DNA of 64,000 nucleotides from Dactylonectria macrodidyma. Taxonomy: Eukaryota; Ascomycota; Sordariomycetes; Hypocreales; Nectriaceae. Position 1 is the first letter of the stretch. Each line of letters begins with the position of its first letter. The DNA lies in the NCBI GenBank assembly GCA_020744425.1, contig JAGMUV010000001.1:992001-1056000 (forward strand). The letters are read 5' to 3'. The position numbers were made by a program, and so were the translations under genes. Positions 12,682-24,584 of the stretch are shown here, piece by piece. The notes beneath the pieces are model-generated. The model made no database searches and was not told the DNA's origin. It was given only the letters and a program-made list of their open reading frames with translations.

Positions 12682-13858
12682 CAAGCACTGAGGCTTGCGC
12701 AGAGCAATTGGACAGGCGGCATCCGAATTGGACAAAAAGGAAGTGTGCAGTAAACGGTATCGTCGCCAGTCCGTCCGGTTGGCTAAGAGCCGGGATTCTC
12801 TGGGTTCCATCGAGACCTGTGGTCTGAGTGCGCTGGCCCGCTGACTCTCACTGGCGCTGGCGGGCGCTGGCGGAACCAGCCTCCCCCATTTTTCCAACTT
12901 TTCCTGCCACCAGCATTTTGACATCACCAGGGGTCCCTACACTCACTTCCACGATTGCCGGCAGTCCTTCCCTTTTCTGTTTCTGTGCACTCATCCCTCT
13001 CTTAATCTGTACTCTCGGTCGTTTGAGCGAGAGAATTCCTGTCAAGACCGATTTTTAACTCTCACGAGAGTGAGTCAAAGCCGGGTTGAGCCTGAGTTGG
13101 TCGCTCCACAAAGACCGATTCTCCTGCTCGACTTGTACCAGCCGAAACACCACACCAATACACCAACGACAGCTCACCCCCACACACCACTTCGCAAGAC
13201 TCTCAGCACCGCTGCCGTCACCACCAGCGCCCGCTGGTGAATCTTCGCCTTGTCAACCTCGCAAAAACACCATTCTCTCCGCGCCGCAGTCGTGTCCGTC
13301 CCACGCCCCGCGCCTGCCCCTAACGACCGTCACGACCGTCACGACTCCACGTCTTTCCCCCAGCAACGCCAGCAGCTTTCATCGCTGCCGCATCAGACAC
13401 TAGAACCTGCCGAGCGGCTCTCCTCTCCGTCCTCGCAGTCCCGAAGTCTCCGTCGAACTCCCAAATTTGAGGCCTCCTCGAGCCCAAAGCCCCGTCAGGT
13501 TCACGTTGCAGCCGCCTCTGTCGGGTTTGCGCCCAAGCCTATCCCCGCGCCTGCAGAGGAGCAGCCTGAACACCCCACCGTCTTGGGCCTCATACCACTT
13601 CACTCGGAGCATCGTCAGGTGCCTCGTCGTCGTCGCCGCCTGTCTCAGGACCTAATTGACGATCCGGACGAAGTGTCATCCGAGCACCCTCAATCTCCGC
13701 CTCGACAATCTTCTTCTTCCCGACCTAAAAACCGTCCTGAGCCACATCCCGTGGTCCGCATCTCCAAGCACACCCATAGTGCCATTCTCTTTGCACTTGA
13801 GGAAGCACTGCGCAACCCAAATCCTTTCACCCCGGATCTGGTCGAGGAGTCAGCAAGC
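12682..13858 (+). promoter_or_regulatory. ATG-free promoter and leader upstream of the coiled-coil gene
   Basis: Reading every line of this 1,177-base stretch on the + strand shows no ATG, whereas about eleven would be expected from base composition. It contains CT-rich tracts (about 12966-13018) and, from 13241 to 13858, a reading frame open for 206 codons that runs directly into the downstream coding sequence. A similar but shorter ATG-free, pyrimidine-rich leader precedes the P4-ATPase start at 33401. This supports a long leader from which upstream ATGs have been removed. The alternative is a non-ATG start and a longer protein. Confidence 0.5.
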
Positions 13859-15502
13859 ATGGCTGAACTCATGGCAGCTAGCGGCAACATCGCTACCTCC
13901 AATGGCAAGCCCGCTCCCGCTCCTTTCCGTGCTGCACCTGCGCCAGCTCCCTCAGGCTCACCCTCTGGCATCAGAGGCCCGAGGATGATTATGCAGGAGC
14001 GCGCGGCCCGAGAGGCAAGGCAGCGAGCCGAAGCCGAGAGGTTGGAGCGCAGCAGGGCCGAACAGGAGGCTAGCTTATTGGAAGAAGCACGAAGACAGAA
14101 CGAGCGTCGAACTGCTGGCGTTGCTGGCGGACAACAACATCCTGGGGTAGACTCCCGCGAGCCTGCCGATCCTCAGCGACAGGCGCATGTCGCTCCCGAA
14201 ACCCCCACAGGCCGACCACGAGCCTCCACCACCTCACAAGTCCCCCCTCGGCGCCCTTCTCGGACTGCCGCCACCACCCAACAGCCACAGTCCTTTGCCC
14301 CTACCGCAGCCACGGCACAGCCCAATTTCGGCGGGCAGACGGCTGAGCCTACGACCCAAGGAACCACCACTGGCTCAAAGCCACGCAATTCGTTCCCTCA
14401 TGCATTTGAGCGGTGGGAAACTCTATCCGCCCACTGGGAGGGCCTCACCAGTTACTGGATCCGCAAGCTGGAGCAGAACAAAGATGAGGTCAACCGAGAT
14501 CCTCTGAACCAGCAGCTTGCCCGCCAAGTGACCGATCTCTCCGCCGCTGGCGCGAATCTTTTCCACGCTGTCGTCGAGCTGCAGCGACTTCGCGCAAGCT
14601 CTGAGCGCAAATTTCAGCGGTGGTTTTTTGAGACGAGGTCTGAGCTGGAACGTGCTCAAGAAGTGAACGCCATGCTTGAAGCCGCTCTGGAGCAAGAGCG
14701 ACGCGGACGAGCTGAGGCAATCCAAGAAGCAGTCGAGATTGAGCGAGGAACCTCAAAAGCCCAACAACAACTCTCTGAGATGCGCAAGGAGCTCTCTATA
14801 TCTAAAGAGGAGGCACGCAGAGCCTGGGAAGAGCTCGGTCGGCGGGAGCAGGAGGAACGTGACAGGACTCTCTCCCTGCAGTCGGGACAGCCCACCATTG
14901 TAGGTGGCGTTCAAGTCGTTCCAATGACACAGGGAGCCCCCAGCCGACATGCGAGCACCCGTGGCCAGGGCTCTTACCAAGCCGAGTACGGGCAAGGCTA
15001 CCCACCCGAACAGACAGCATCTCCGCAAGGTCCACCTCCTTCGACAACTCCTGGCGCTGGCGATGCGTACCAGGGCCGGCAGTCAGCACCCGCTACGGAG
15101 GGCAACAGTCGGTTCGCCACAGCTGGCTCGGAGGGTGGTTACAGCGAAGGTGAGTACATGATCGATGCAAATGGCAATTTCGTGTTGGATGCCCAAGGAA
15201 ACAAGATTCCCTTCGTTGAAGCACCCTCCACGTATGCGGGTTCTGATACCGGGCCAGAAGAGTATGAGACACCTGCGACTACAAACCCACCCAGCGGCAA
15301 GCAAGACTCCCCCTCGACCTCCGCTGGCGGAAATAACCAATGGACTGGTGCTTATTCGGACCCCCAGGACTACACGGGACAAGGCTACGGTGCCCCCGGC
15401 TGGGAGACGGTTCCCCGTCATCATCACCCCACGAGACTGAGCGACGTCATTGAAGAAGAAGACGAACGCAGCCGAACGAGCGCCAGCCACAGTCGTGTCT
15501 AA
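13859..15502 (+). CDS. Hypothetical coiled-coil protein (547 residues or longer)
   Basis: The first in-frame ATG is at 13859 and gives 547 residues; the stop is TAA at 15500-15502. The frame is open upstream to a TGA at 13238, and the upstream translation has a plausible helical segment (HSAILFALEEAL) just before the ATG. The true protein may therefore begin with a non-ATG codon or an unseen upstream exon. Features counted from 13859: an Ala/Pro-rich segment, a charged helix rich in Arg/Glu/Ala (about 48-84), a Thr/Pro/Gln-rich linker, a tryptophan-containing helical core (FERWETL, SYWIRKLEQ; about 180-250), and a long coiled coil (about 259-340) with heptad-like Glu/Leu/Arg. The C-terminus is Gly/Gln/Tyr-rich with an acidic RLSDVIEEEDE motif near the end. 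I do not recognise a named family; a structural or scaffold role is inferred from the coiled coil. Confidence 0.75.
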   Translation: MAELMAASGNIATSNGKPAPAPFRAAPAPAPSGSPSGIRGPRMIMQERAAREARQRAEAERLERSRAEQEASLLEEARRQNERRTAGVAGGQQHPGVDSREPADPQRQAHVAPETPTGRPRASTTSQVPPRRPSRTAATTQQPQSFAPTAATAQPNFGGQTAEPTTQGTTTGSKPRNSFPHAFERWETLSAHWEGLTSYWIRKLEQNKDEVNRDPLNQQLARQVTDLSAAGANLFHAVVELQRLRASSERKFQRWFFETRSELERAQEVNAMLEAALEQERRGRAEAIQEAVEIERGTSKAQQQLSEMRKELSISKEEARRAWEELGRREQEERDRTLSLQSGQPTIVGGVQVVPMTQGAPSRHASTRGQGSYQAEYGQGYPPEQTASPQGPPPSTTPGAGDAYQGRQSAPATEGNSRFATAGSEGGYSEGEYMIDANGNFVLDAQGNKIPFVEAPSTYAGSDTGPEEYETPATTNPPSGKQDSPSTSAGGNNQWTGAYSDPQDYTGQGYGAPGWETVPRHHHPTRLSDVIEEEDERSRTSASHSRV

Positions 15503-18500
15503 GGCACGACCGGGATTACTACCTTTTATTTGATATTGCCGAGATGTTCCTGCGCGTTCATACCCAACAAACTCATCACGGTCTGGGATCTCACTTTGCC
15601 CCACGCCGAGTGTCGACTTCCCGGGCACGCCTATTCCTGGACAACCTGGAACAATCTGTTTGATACGACTTTTATCATGTTACATTTTTGTTGGTCATTG
15701 TACACCTCTGCATAGCATGGACATCGTTTGCGGCATGATTCACCCTCCAAATTAATGGTTTGTCGGCTTTCTACCGAGTTTCGATATGGATTTGTTCACT
15801 GGAACGGAGGGAGTCCATAGACCCAGTTTGCATCTAGAAGGTCTTTTGCATTTGGGCCACCTTCTCACCATCCCCGCCATAGGGTCGTATACCGTCACCC
15901 CTAATACGTCTGTTCCTGATTTATCTGGTTTCACACACGACGACGCATCCACGAGAGAAATGTTAAAAGTCCTGTCAAAACACTACACAACACCCTTGTC
16001 ACCGACATGTCCTCATTTGAAGCAAGGCGTTTGCATTGAACATCTACCACACATCCTTAGGCCGCTATGAGCCAAGGACTGCCATCTCTCCAATCCATGA
16101 TCGGCATCATATGAGAGACGGACATTGACCGTCCTTGGGACCAGAAAACGACATGCGGGGGGCGCGCCGCTCGGGAATTCCGGTGGAGGAGTTAGGGGAC
16201 GTCGGAGTATGCGTGGCTTGGGGTGGAATGGAAGAACGGAGTTTGGTTGTATTATACTGTGTAGCATATGGAGAATGCTTTTGTTCTTAATATGTCGGAT
16301 GGCAATCATACAAGCTGTCAACAAGTGTGGAATATACCCATCACTTATCTATTTACCCAGATCCCAAGTTTCGTCATCAGAGAGTTCAAGTCTACGTCGC
16401 TCGGAATGGTTGAAAGTCGGGTCCCTATGACCGCTAACGAAGAAAATCATACCGAGGTCATTTTCAATCTAGACCTGACAGAATAACGCACAACATTATA
16501 CGCGCAACATTATCCTTTCCGGTCAATCCGTTGCGGACGGCCCATCCCTGCTAGAAGCGTACCATTGCTGCAGCTGCAGAGGAAAGAGAGATGACACGCT
16601 TGACCTGCAGAAAGCTGCCACGTCAGGAAGCGCCACTCTTCGAGAAAAGAGGCGGTGGGGATGCATTGGCGCGGACAGGGATATTATCACATTCGCTGTA
16701 AGGTCCACTCCCACGTATGTAGAGGATGCATCATTCCGAGGCCTATCATGTCGACGTCGGTGGCTCGATCGGATTGACATTGAGTTGGTTAGTGGAATGT
16801 CTTGCATCCCCGACAAGATCCGATCTCGCTCGCTCCTCTCAACGCTGCTATTGGGACAGCGCAGCGACGCATATCGATGAGTGGCGTCGTTTACTAGCCA
16901 ACTACACGCCATAGAGAAGTTGTCGTTCAAAACCGATGCTCGCTGATGTTTAGATGCTCAATTATCCCGAGACTCGCGCCCCGCCATGTGCAACTTGACG
17001 CTTGCAACGGGATGAACGACCACGAGCCGTTCATCCGTGTCTTACCATCGGATACGCTGTGTGACAACCCACCGTAGAGACATGTACGACCAATTTTACA
17101 TATGAAGCACCTTCTCAAGTTGTGGTCTGGCTTGATCAATGTCTTGCCTCTGATACTGGGTCTTGGCTATATCGCAGTCCTTCTTCAAAAGGTTCAGCTG
17201 ACTCCCTTAACCCACCACTGAAGACAGAGTACAAGAAACTGATTTATATCACTGGATTTTTGGCACTGTATCCTGATTCTGAAGCAGGGACGTAGTGTAC
17301 AGAGAGGCTACAGGCCATTGAGGCAAGCCTAGGATATGGACCTGCACAGAGCCTCAAGTAACCCAAATGCCATCCGCCCTTGCGCAGCCTATGCAGCTTA
17401 ATTACTACGATCACGGTTTCAGGTCTATATGATGACAATGGCACTCGCCTGACCTATTTTACGGCTTTCGAGCCATTGCTTTGCACGCGCAGTCTCGTTA
17501 AAATCTTCGCCCTGAGATGTTTCGTTGGTGACTATAAGTAGCAAGCCGACTGGATCACTCATCTGCCTAGGAATGAAACGGAATTTGCAAGGCTTTGGAG
17601 TACTCCACATAGGTCTCAGTGGTCTTATGCGAATCATCCGTCTTGCTTTAGTATGAAGAGCCCTATTGAGTGGTGGCTCAGTTGGCTTCAGCGTATCTCC
17701 ATTCATCTCTCGGAGCCAGTCTCAGCGCTATTAGCGATTGCAACATGACATCTTCGAAGCCATCCCAAACTTATAATGATCGGAATCGTAGAACCACACC
17801 GATTGATGGCAAACCTCCACCCCGTCGGTAGCATCATGCTCTCCCTTGATAGAGTGAGCTTATGCCGGCCTCCGGATGGTGTCGGGATTCAAAGCACGGT
17901 GTGCCTCGAACGACCTTTGAAGCGTTCCAATATAATTCTAATGTGCTGGTGTTAGCCGCAGTGTTTTTTTTTGGACACATAATATTGGTCCTCGCGATAC
18001 ATCAATGCGGATTCAGATGACTATGTTGAGAGTATCCGGAAGTGGATGCAAAGTCTGATGGTGAATCAGAACGAGCTTATAAGGAAGAAGATACGGCAAC
18101 TTTAATGCTTTTCCTGTGCAATATTTGGTTAGTTAAACGATCCATTAGGGTGGTTAATAGGATGCAACCTAGGAAACCCACGGGAGCGTTGTCCTCCAGG
18201 ATGACCATGAGGGTATGTCCAATTAGACACTATCTTCCGAGAACACAACCATGGTAATACAGATATCGAGATTTAATCACCCTATTTACATATAAATGTA
18301 TTATTTGTAAGTACCTACGGGAGATATGTGGGCGGGAAGTGTTACAAGTTAGTTTAAGTTCCTGCTAAAATCATCGGCGTGGACAAGCAAGTAAAGATCA
18401 CGAACACGATAGCTTCATTGTTGTCAAGTAGATAAAATTACCCAGGGCTATGAATTAAACTCATTGGTGAGACCGATGAATAGTTGTATGAGAGCTTCGA

Positions 18501-20432
18501 GGACAATTGTGATGGGATGAGTGTGAGCGATGGAGCTGGCTCACACTGACGTCTAGCACAAAATGGATTTGCTCGATGTTGAGAGTCTCCACAACACTCT
18601 AGTTCGATAGGGATCTCATGTTTTCTCTGCTCAATATCGAGTCCACTAGGTGTTTTAACTCTAGTCTTCGTTGTAGTAGCCGCAGGAACCCGCCTGTTCA
18701 CATTGCGCATCCCCGAGCTCAGCACAATGGTTCCCTCAACATAGCGAACAATCTGCGAGGCCTTATCATGAAGATGCACTTGGACTGCAGACTAGTTCGG
18801 TTACCATCCCAAATCTAGAGCAGAACGGTGACACTGTCATGACCACCGCAACGCAAGACGCCTAGCATCAGTCGCGTTCTAGAGGAGGTGGATGCTATAG
18901 TTCGGTAGTGAAGCAGTCAACATCAGTAGACAAGGGTCCACAGGGAGACACTAAAGTCTGAGTGAGCTTCACCGGCAGATACAACATCATGGTTACATCG
19001 AGTCATTTCGGCATAGGCCCTTCTGTGGAGTATCTGCTGAATAAGATCCATCGACAACGGCCTGCACCCGCTGATCAGTTACATCAACCCAGGCAGACTT
19101 CTGACACCGATCGCCATTTGCAAATTACATGGAGTGTTGCTCATAATATCGATCACTCAATAAGAAAAAACCGGCGTCACTGTGCAGTTGAGTCTCCGTT
19201 TTACTCAATCCCACCCTGAAGCTCATGCAAGACGTCCCCCTTGAACTTTTGCCTGCAAGCACCAGCAACGTGACAAAACGCAGCCGAACAAGCCAAAGAC
19301 TTTTGACACGTGTGCCCACAAAACCGGGCAGTACCCATACACACACTCGTGTAGAGACACACTACAGTGCGGATGAAATAGGCAGCATTGGCATGGCATG
19401 TTTCAAAGGGCGAGACGCAAGAGGCTGAGCAACGGGATCCCGCACGCGGGTGGTTCTGGTCCGGCCCCTTCTACGTTTGGCGTTCTAGACGAAATGCATG
19501 CCCGACCCCTTGCACGTTCTCGCACGGGCATGTTAAGTATTCGTAATAAAAGAGCTTGTTTCTGTTTCATAAGTCGCACGGGGATGGTTGGTTTTGAATA
19601 AGCATTGGGCTGTGCGTGTCGTGCCTTGGTTATATAATTACTCCACAGCCACTGGGATCATCACTAATGACCCAGCATCCTGTCATTACAGAATACTAAA
19701 GTACTTGTAGTGAGTGTAAAACTTCCCAGCGGAGGTAGACGGAGAGACAAAGCCTCCACCAACACGTAATTCCCACGGGCCGCTACTCACACCTCGTATT
19801 TGATTTGTGCACGCGAGCGGTCCAATAATTATGGTGTGCCTAGTCCAAAAAAAATAAAAATCCCCCAAAAAACAAAGAGAAACGTCGTGCGTCTCCCGAA
19901 GACGCCAAGACGCCTCTTCCCGGGTGGATCTCATACGATTTCCCCCCATGCTGCCGACAGCCGGGAATGGGCTCTTAGCTGGCTTCTTACAGTACTGCCT
20001 TGTTCCGGCGATTTCCAATTTTCGTATAAACTGCTGTTGGATGGATCAAATGGATGAAATGGATCTGGCCCCCTGGACGCTCTGGGACAAAGCTGAGATC
20101 CCTCAGCCCCGGGCGCTAGGCCTCTTCCGGTTGCCAGTGCGACCAACCGCAGGTTCTGCTCCCGCAAATCTGTGACGATCACAACCAAGCAGCATGAAAT
20201 TGCTTTGCTTTGGGCAATCATGGCGGTTGGCTGTGCAAAAAAAGAAGTGGGCAGTGGGCACTGTGGGAAGTTGGAACACTGTCTACCCAAGGGACAAAGG
20301 GGAAAAATAAAGAAAGAAAAAAAAGGTACTTGCTGCTTGTGTATCGGGCGTTCTCGCGGGATCCCCATTGTGACACTTGACTGACACATGATGCACGCCC
20401 AGCTTATGTTTACAGTTCATTATTTCATTATA
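15503..20432. other. Gene-poor region of about 4.9 kb, partly A+T-rich
   Basis: The first 200 bases are the probable 3' end of the coiled-coil gene. Beyond that, no supported gene is seen on either strand. About 16.5-19.6 kb is visibly richer in A and T than the flanking genes, with many stop codons in every frame. This fits old, mutated repeat sequence or long non-coding DNA. I found no terminal repeats, transposase or reverse-transcriptase motifs. Confidence 0.4.
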
Positions 20433-21731
20433 TTACGCTTCGTCTATGAAACCAGTCCGCGTGGCGCCGAGGCTCCAGATGCCGTCGCATATCCAGCTGC
20501 CGTCCCCGTCGTCGAAACTCCATAGGAAATCCGGAATCCTGCCGAAGCGGCTCGTGTAGCGGTTCGACAGGCCCATGGAGTCGAGGAAGTCGGACCAGCG
20601 CAGCGACCAGGCCGGCGTCCGCGGAGGTCCGTTCAAGGGCGGCATCTCCTTGACGCCCTGCTCGTCGAAGCACTCGGCCACCTTGAACCAGTCCTCCTTG
20701 CGCTTGAGCTGGTGCACCGCGATGGCGTCGCCGCCGATCATGGCGTGCCGCGTCGCGTTAGGGTGCGTCGTGTCGCGCGCCCAGGCGCTCCCGTCCCCAC
20801 GGGAGTCCATGTCGTCATAATCGAATTTCTGCGTGCCTCTGAAGTTGACAAAGTTGGCCTGCTTCCGGCCCTTGAGCATCAGCGTTGCCACCGCCATGTC
20901 TTCGCCCGTCACTACGCAGTACTTGCTCTGCAGTGACGCCAACATCTCCACCATGTCCCACGTCACCGTGTACATGGCCCCGTGAGGGAACACCAAATCC
21001 CAAGAGCGGGAATAGTACAGCTCCCCAATCACTGTCCGCTCTACCGTCGCCGTGTAGCTCCCCGTCTCGTTGGAGAGTCTGGGAATCAGGAATTTGTCCC
21101 AGAACCCGCGCGCATTCAGCCACAGGTCGGTGTCCATCTTGGAGACGAACTCGTACTTCTTTCCCTGGTGGACCAGCCACTTATAGAATTCGAGTGTCTT
21201 GATCGTGTTGGCCGTAACGTCGTCTTCTCGGAGGTGGTCCAGCACAATCAAATCTCCAAACGTCCGGTTTTCCGTGGCCACCACCTCGGTCCACTGCGGC
21301 CCCGGGCTCGAGACGACGAAGCGGCCGTCGAAAGGCACGTCTTTGTAGAGCTTCATCCAGGTAGATCGAATCATCATCCGGTGCTCGACATCTGAGGCGG
21401 CGCATATTACCGCGGCCAGCCACGGGTTTGACTGGTTGTTTAGGTATTGGTCGCTCGGCGGGAAGAGCATGGGCGACTCTGGGAAGGGGTCCAAGGGATA
21501 TTGTGTCGTGGGAGCGTCGTCGACGATCTTCCCGTGCAGGACAAGCCCGGAATTGGGTGCCTCAAATGGTGCATGGTGTGTGTTGTGTTTCTTAATGAAG
21601 AATGTGACGAGAAGAAAGGTGGAAATGAGGCTAACGGCGACGATTCGGATGCATCGTTTGGGGATGCACAATGATGATGAAGAAGGCCCAGTCACGGGAG
21701 AAGGCAATTTGGAAGCTCGTGAGGAGAACAT
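20433..21731 (-). CDS. Family GT31 glycosyltransferase (galactosyltransferase-like), type II membrane protein
   Basis: Single exon of 432 residues. The frame stays open upstream of ATG 21731, but the protein-like sequence begins there: a short Ser-rich cytoplasmic tail, then a membrane anchor (about 28-46) followed by KKH, the layout of a Golgi type II enzyme. The luminal part has an IRSTWMK segment (about 121-127), the metal-binding DxD motif as MDTD (199-202), and GEDM (277-280), matching the ED motif of GT31 enzymes. Sequons such as NRTF and NETG suggest N-glycosylation. GT31 members transfer galactose or N-acetylglucosamine from UDP-sugars in beta-1,3 linkage; the fungal substrate is unknown. 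Related fungal proteins are usually annotated only as glycosyltransferase family 31. The upstream gene (NIPA) is on the same strand but 1.2 kb away, so the two are separate units. Confidence 0.8.
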   Translation of the reverse strand: MFSSRASKLPSPVTGPSSSSLCIPKRCIRIVAVSLISTFLLVTFFIKKHNTHHAPFEAPNSGLVLHGKIVDDAPTTQYPLDPFPESPMLFPPSDQYLNNQSNPWLAAVICAASDVEHRMMIRSTWMKLYKDVPFDGRFVVSSPGPQWTEVVATENRTFGDLIVLDHLREDDVTANTIKTLEFYKWLVHQGKKYEFVSKMDTDLWLNARGFWDKFLIPRLSNETGSYTATVERTVIGELYYSRSWDLVFPHGAMYTVTWDMVEMLASLQSKYCVVTGEDMAVATLMLKGRKQANFVNFRGTQKFDYDDMDSRGDGSAWARDTTHPNATRHAMIGGDAIAVHQLKRKEDWFKVAECFDEQGVKEMPPLNGPPRTPAWSLRWSDFLDSMGLSNRYTSRFGRIPDFLWSFDDGDGSWICDGIWSLGATRTGFIDEA

Positions 21732-22934
21732 CGTACAGAGGGCATTAAGAAGAACGTAGGTATCTGAACCGGAATGCAAAGAGGGAGCCTGAGGTGAACA
21801 GAAGCAACTTATACAATCTCTCCTTCCTCCTTGACCTCCTCCCCTACACAGCCCGGTCAAGCCCCATTTCGAGGTACATGGAGCACAGGTACCTGGAGGA
21901 CTCATAGCCAACCGCATAAGGCTGGTGACAGCAAGGTCACCGCGGTGGAGAGCCTTTCTGTTACTAACGTGGGCCAACGGGTCTCCGTCTGGGGATGGAA
22001 GAGAACATGCAACATGGTGCTGGCCAGTGCCAGTTCAACACGACAGGGACTAGCATCAACGTAAGTTCTCATTCCTCCTGTTCGGACGATTGCCAAGAAG
22101 TTAACGCCGGAGATCGTCCTCTCGGCAGAACAAAAGGAACCTGTCAACCTTGGCCTGGACCCCAAGCCTCCACTCGTGTGATTGCTCTTGGAATCCTTCA
22201 AGCCCATGGGATCCTGCAAGCCACGGCTGCCGTGGAGAGTGGTCAGCGTCAGCGGGGCTGAAACAATAAGGCTGGATCCTGAGCGCGACCCAAATTGTAC
22301 CACGCTGTAATTATACAGCGGCCAATGGCAACTGGGGAACTGGAGAAAAGGAACGCACCCAGTGGGAAACCCCAAAACATCCCAGATGAATAAGCTTCCG
22401 TTAACCCTCAACCTAAGCGCACAGCCCATAAGGATGAAAGATGTGCTGCCATTTGTACAGCCACGCAGGGGATCGCCAGGCAGGAGCTTTTCGTTCTTAA
22501 AATATACGAGGCGACCTATGAAACGACGGCAGCAGAGCCGGGGACTATGTAGGTAAGGAGGTAGTGTGCATAAGTATCTTGCTGCCTTGGGGAAATCTAG
22601 TCCCGAGGAAGAAAGCCCCGAGAAAGAATGCGGCTTGAATGTAGGGTTTGTCCAAGCAAACTGGAGATGACGTCTCCCCAGTCCAGGGTAAGTTTCGAGG
22701 TAGCCCAAGTCGCACATTTGCGCCCACCACCCTTCAAGGTTTGCAACAATGTGGACGACGTTCAATAGTCGAGTCTGATACCTGAATAGAAAGAAAGATA
22801 GTTTATTTATATACCGCACGCGGATCGAACCGTGAATCAAAATGCCGAGGTTCGAATCCTCACAAGACACTATCCAATCACCAAGAGCTCTATGGAACGC
22901 CTTCATCGCCTCTCAAACTCCTAATGCCCGTTAT
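21732..22934. other. Intergenic region holding a long unassigned open frame
   Basis: This is the 1.2-kb gap between two minus-strand genes, serving as 3' region of the NIPA gene and promoter of the GT31 gene. On the minus strand it carries an uninterrupted ATG-started frame of 334 codons (22906 to 21902) with a Cys-, Trp- and His-rich composition unlike its neighbours. A tRNA-like TTCGAATCC box lies near 22850. I do not annotate the frame as a gene, but it is discussed as a finding. Confidence 0.4.
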
Positions 22935-24584
22935 TCATACAGCTGAATCGCCTGTCCGGCCCCCTCTAGCTCCGTCGTCACGACCGAGGTCGCGATTATC
23001 TCGGTACGATGACCGGTAAGAGCTGTCGCCGGCGCTGGATCCTCCGTACGATGATTGCCTGCCCCGATTTCTCCACCACCCCAACGTCAAAAGGCTGCCT
23101 AGAGTCTCTGATGTGGTGGAGCTTCTATGTCGGAGTTGCCTACGAGCTACGAGGCCTGGGAACCCAGTACTCTTTCTCCGTCGTCTGGTCAATCTCCGGG
23201 GTGAAGTTTCAGTGCTGGGCCCAGATTCTTCGCCCACAGCGCCAGGTAATGATCTCCTCTGAGCAAGAAGGGGTGAAGACTCGCTGAAACCTGGCATCGT
23301 GCTTGAGCGCCGCCGATTTGAAGGAGAGCCTGGTTCATCGCGATCTTCCAACTCACCCCAGATCTCCGCGCGCTCCGCCCATCGTGAGCTTCTCTTGCGC
23401 GAGGGGGTCATCGGTGTAGTTTCTCCATTCGTGGGAAATGTTTGGTAGGTCGATTGCCCGTTTTCCCCCGCAACTGCATGATCGGAACCGAGCAAAGATT
23501 CCTCCTCTCCCTCGGTATCTTCAACAAGGCCAAGACCAGGCGCCAATGATGACTGACCAACTCCTGGTGTATGTTGTTCGTCGCTGAGTCGCCACGAGAG
23601 GGCGAGCACGCCGGATAATAAAATAATAGTGCCCAAGGTAATGAGACAAGCCCGTAGGGGAGAAATTAGGCTGGTTTGGTTGAAGTAAATCAATCCATCA
23701 AGAATCGCAATGATGTTATAAACACAGAAAACCAGGGGATAGAGAACCGAGGTAGAGACCAGCTTGAGGCCTCGGTGTAAGTAGTACAGCTGGCACAAGG
23801 CCAGAGTGATAAGTGCCATGACAATCGCCCAGGACTCCCAGTGAGCGAATTGGTTGCGTCCCGCAACTGTTTTAATGACCAACTCGACGGAGGATTTGGC
23901 GAATAGGAGCGCATGGGCTGACAGGTCCCCGCTGATCACGCCGTAAGTTATACCGCGAGCAAGGCGAAATCTCGCATCGTGTGAGATGCTTGAAACATTA
24001 TTGACGATGTCGATGGCCAATGCGAGGGAGATGACGAAGAGGGCTTGGAAGATCATCCAAATCACATAGGGTCTTCGGCCAAGAAGCTCTAGTAGTTCTT
24101 TCAAATCATGCGCCGGCTCGGGAATGGCGCCAAATATCGCAATGAGTATCGCACCGGTCGTTACAAGGAGGGTACCAGAGAGGGACCAGCTGGTAAATGG
24201 TTCGCTGAGTATAAGGGATGCGCATATCGAGTTGAAGACCAGGCCTGCTGCTTGGAGGGTCGAGAGGACGGGGAGCGGTAGAGTCGATATTTGAACGGTG
24301 CTTCCTAAGAGGTTCGCCACAATAAACATTCCCATTCCAATTTGCCATCTCCTCCTGCGATAGGGCGGTCGGCGAACATCGTGAGGTCCCTTTTCGTCTT
24401 CGAGGATGTGCGACTTTCGCTGTAGTGTCAAACCCAGACTCTGGACGCTGGTCGATAGCAATCCCACAAAAATACCGAGCTACACCGAATCTGTTAGCGG
24501 AATATTCCCAGCGTCGTGACGCGTTGCCGCTGTCCAACATACAGCTATAGTCCCGCCTGAAGAGATGCCGCCAAGCAACCCCAT
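22935..24584 (-). CDS. NIPA-type (DUF803) magnesium transporter
   Basis: Two exons read on the minus strand: 24584-24543 and 24479-22935, with a 63-nt intron (donor GTATGT, branch GCTAAC, acceptor GTAG). They give 528 residues. The start MGLLGGISSG leads directly into the first membrane helix, which continues across the splice as GIFVGLLSTSVQSLGLTLQRK. That NIPA-family signature places a first helix and a basic loop at the N-terminus. About eight or nine membrane segments follow up to roughly residue 300, including IGMGMFIVANLLGS, a stretch beginning AAGLVFNSICASLIL, and a late segment ending LSGVLALSW. The final 200 residues are a cytosolic Ser/Arg-rich tail, often seen in fungal members. 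The family imports Mg2+ across plasma or endosomal membranes; the substrate here is inferred from family membership. It is divergently transcribed from V-ATPase subunit E across 771 bases. Confidence 0.88.

Noticed and set aside
22800..22870. tRNA-like sequence with GAGGTTCGAATCCTC and a nearby GGTTCGATCC on the other strand
   Set aside because: Neither strand gives a pairing acceptor stem or an A box at the right distance; at best a tRNA fragment.
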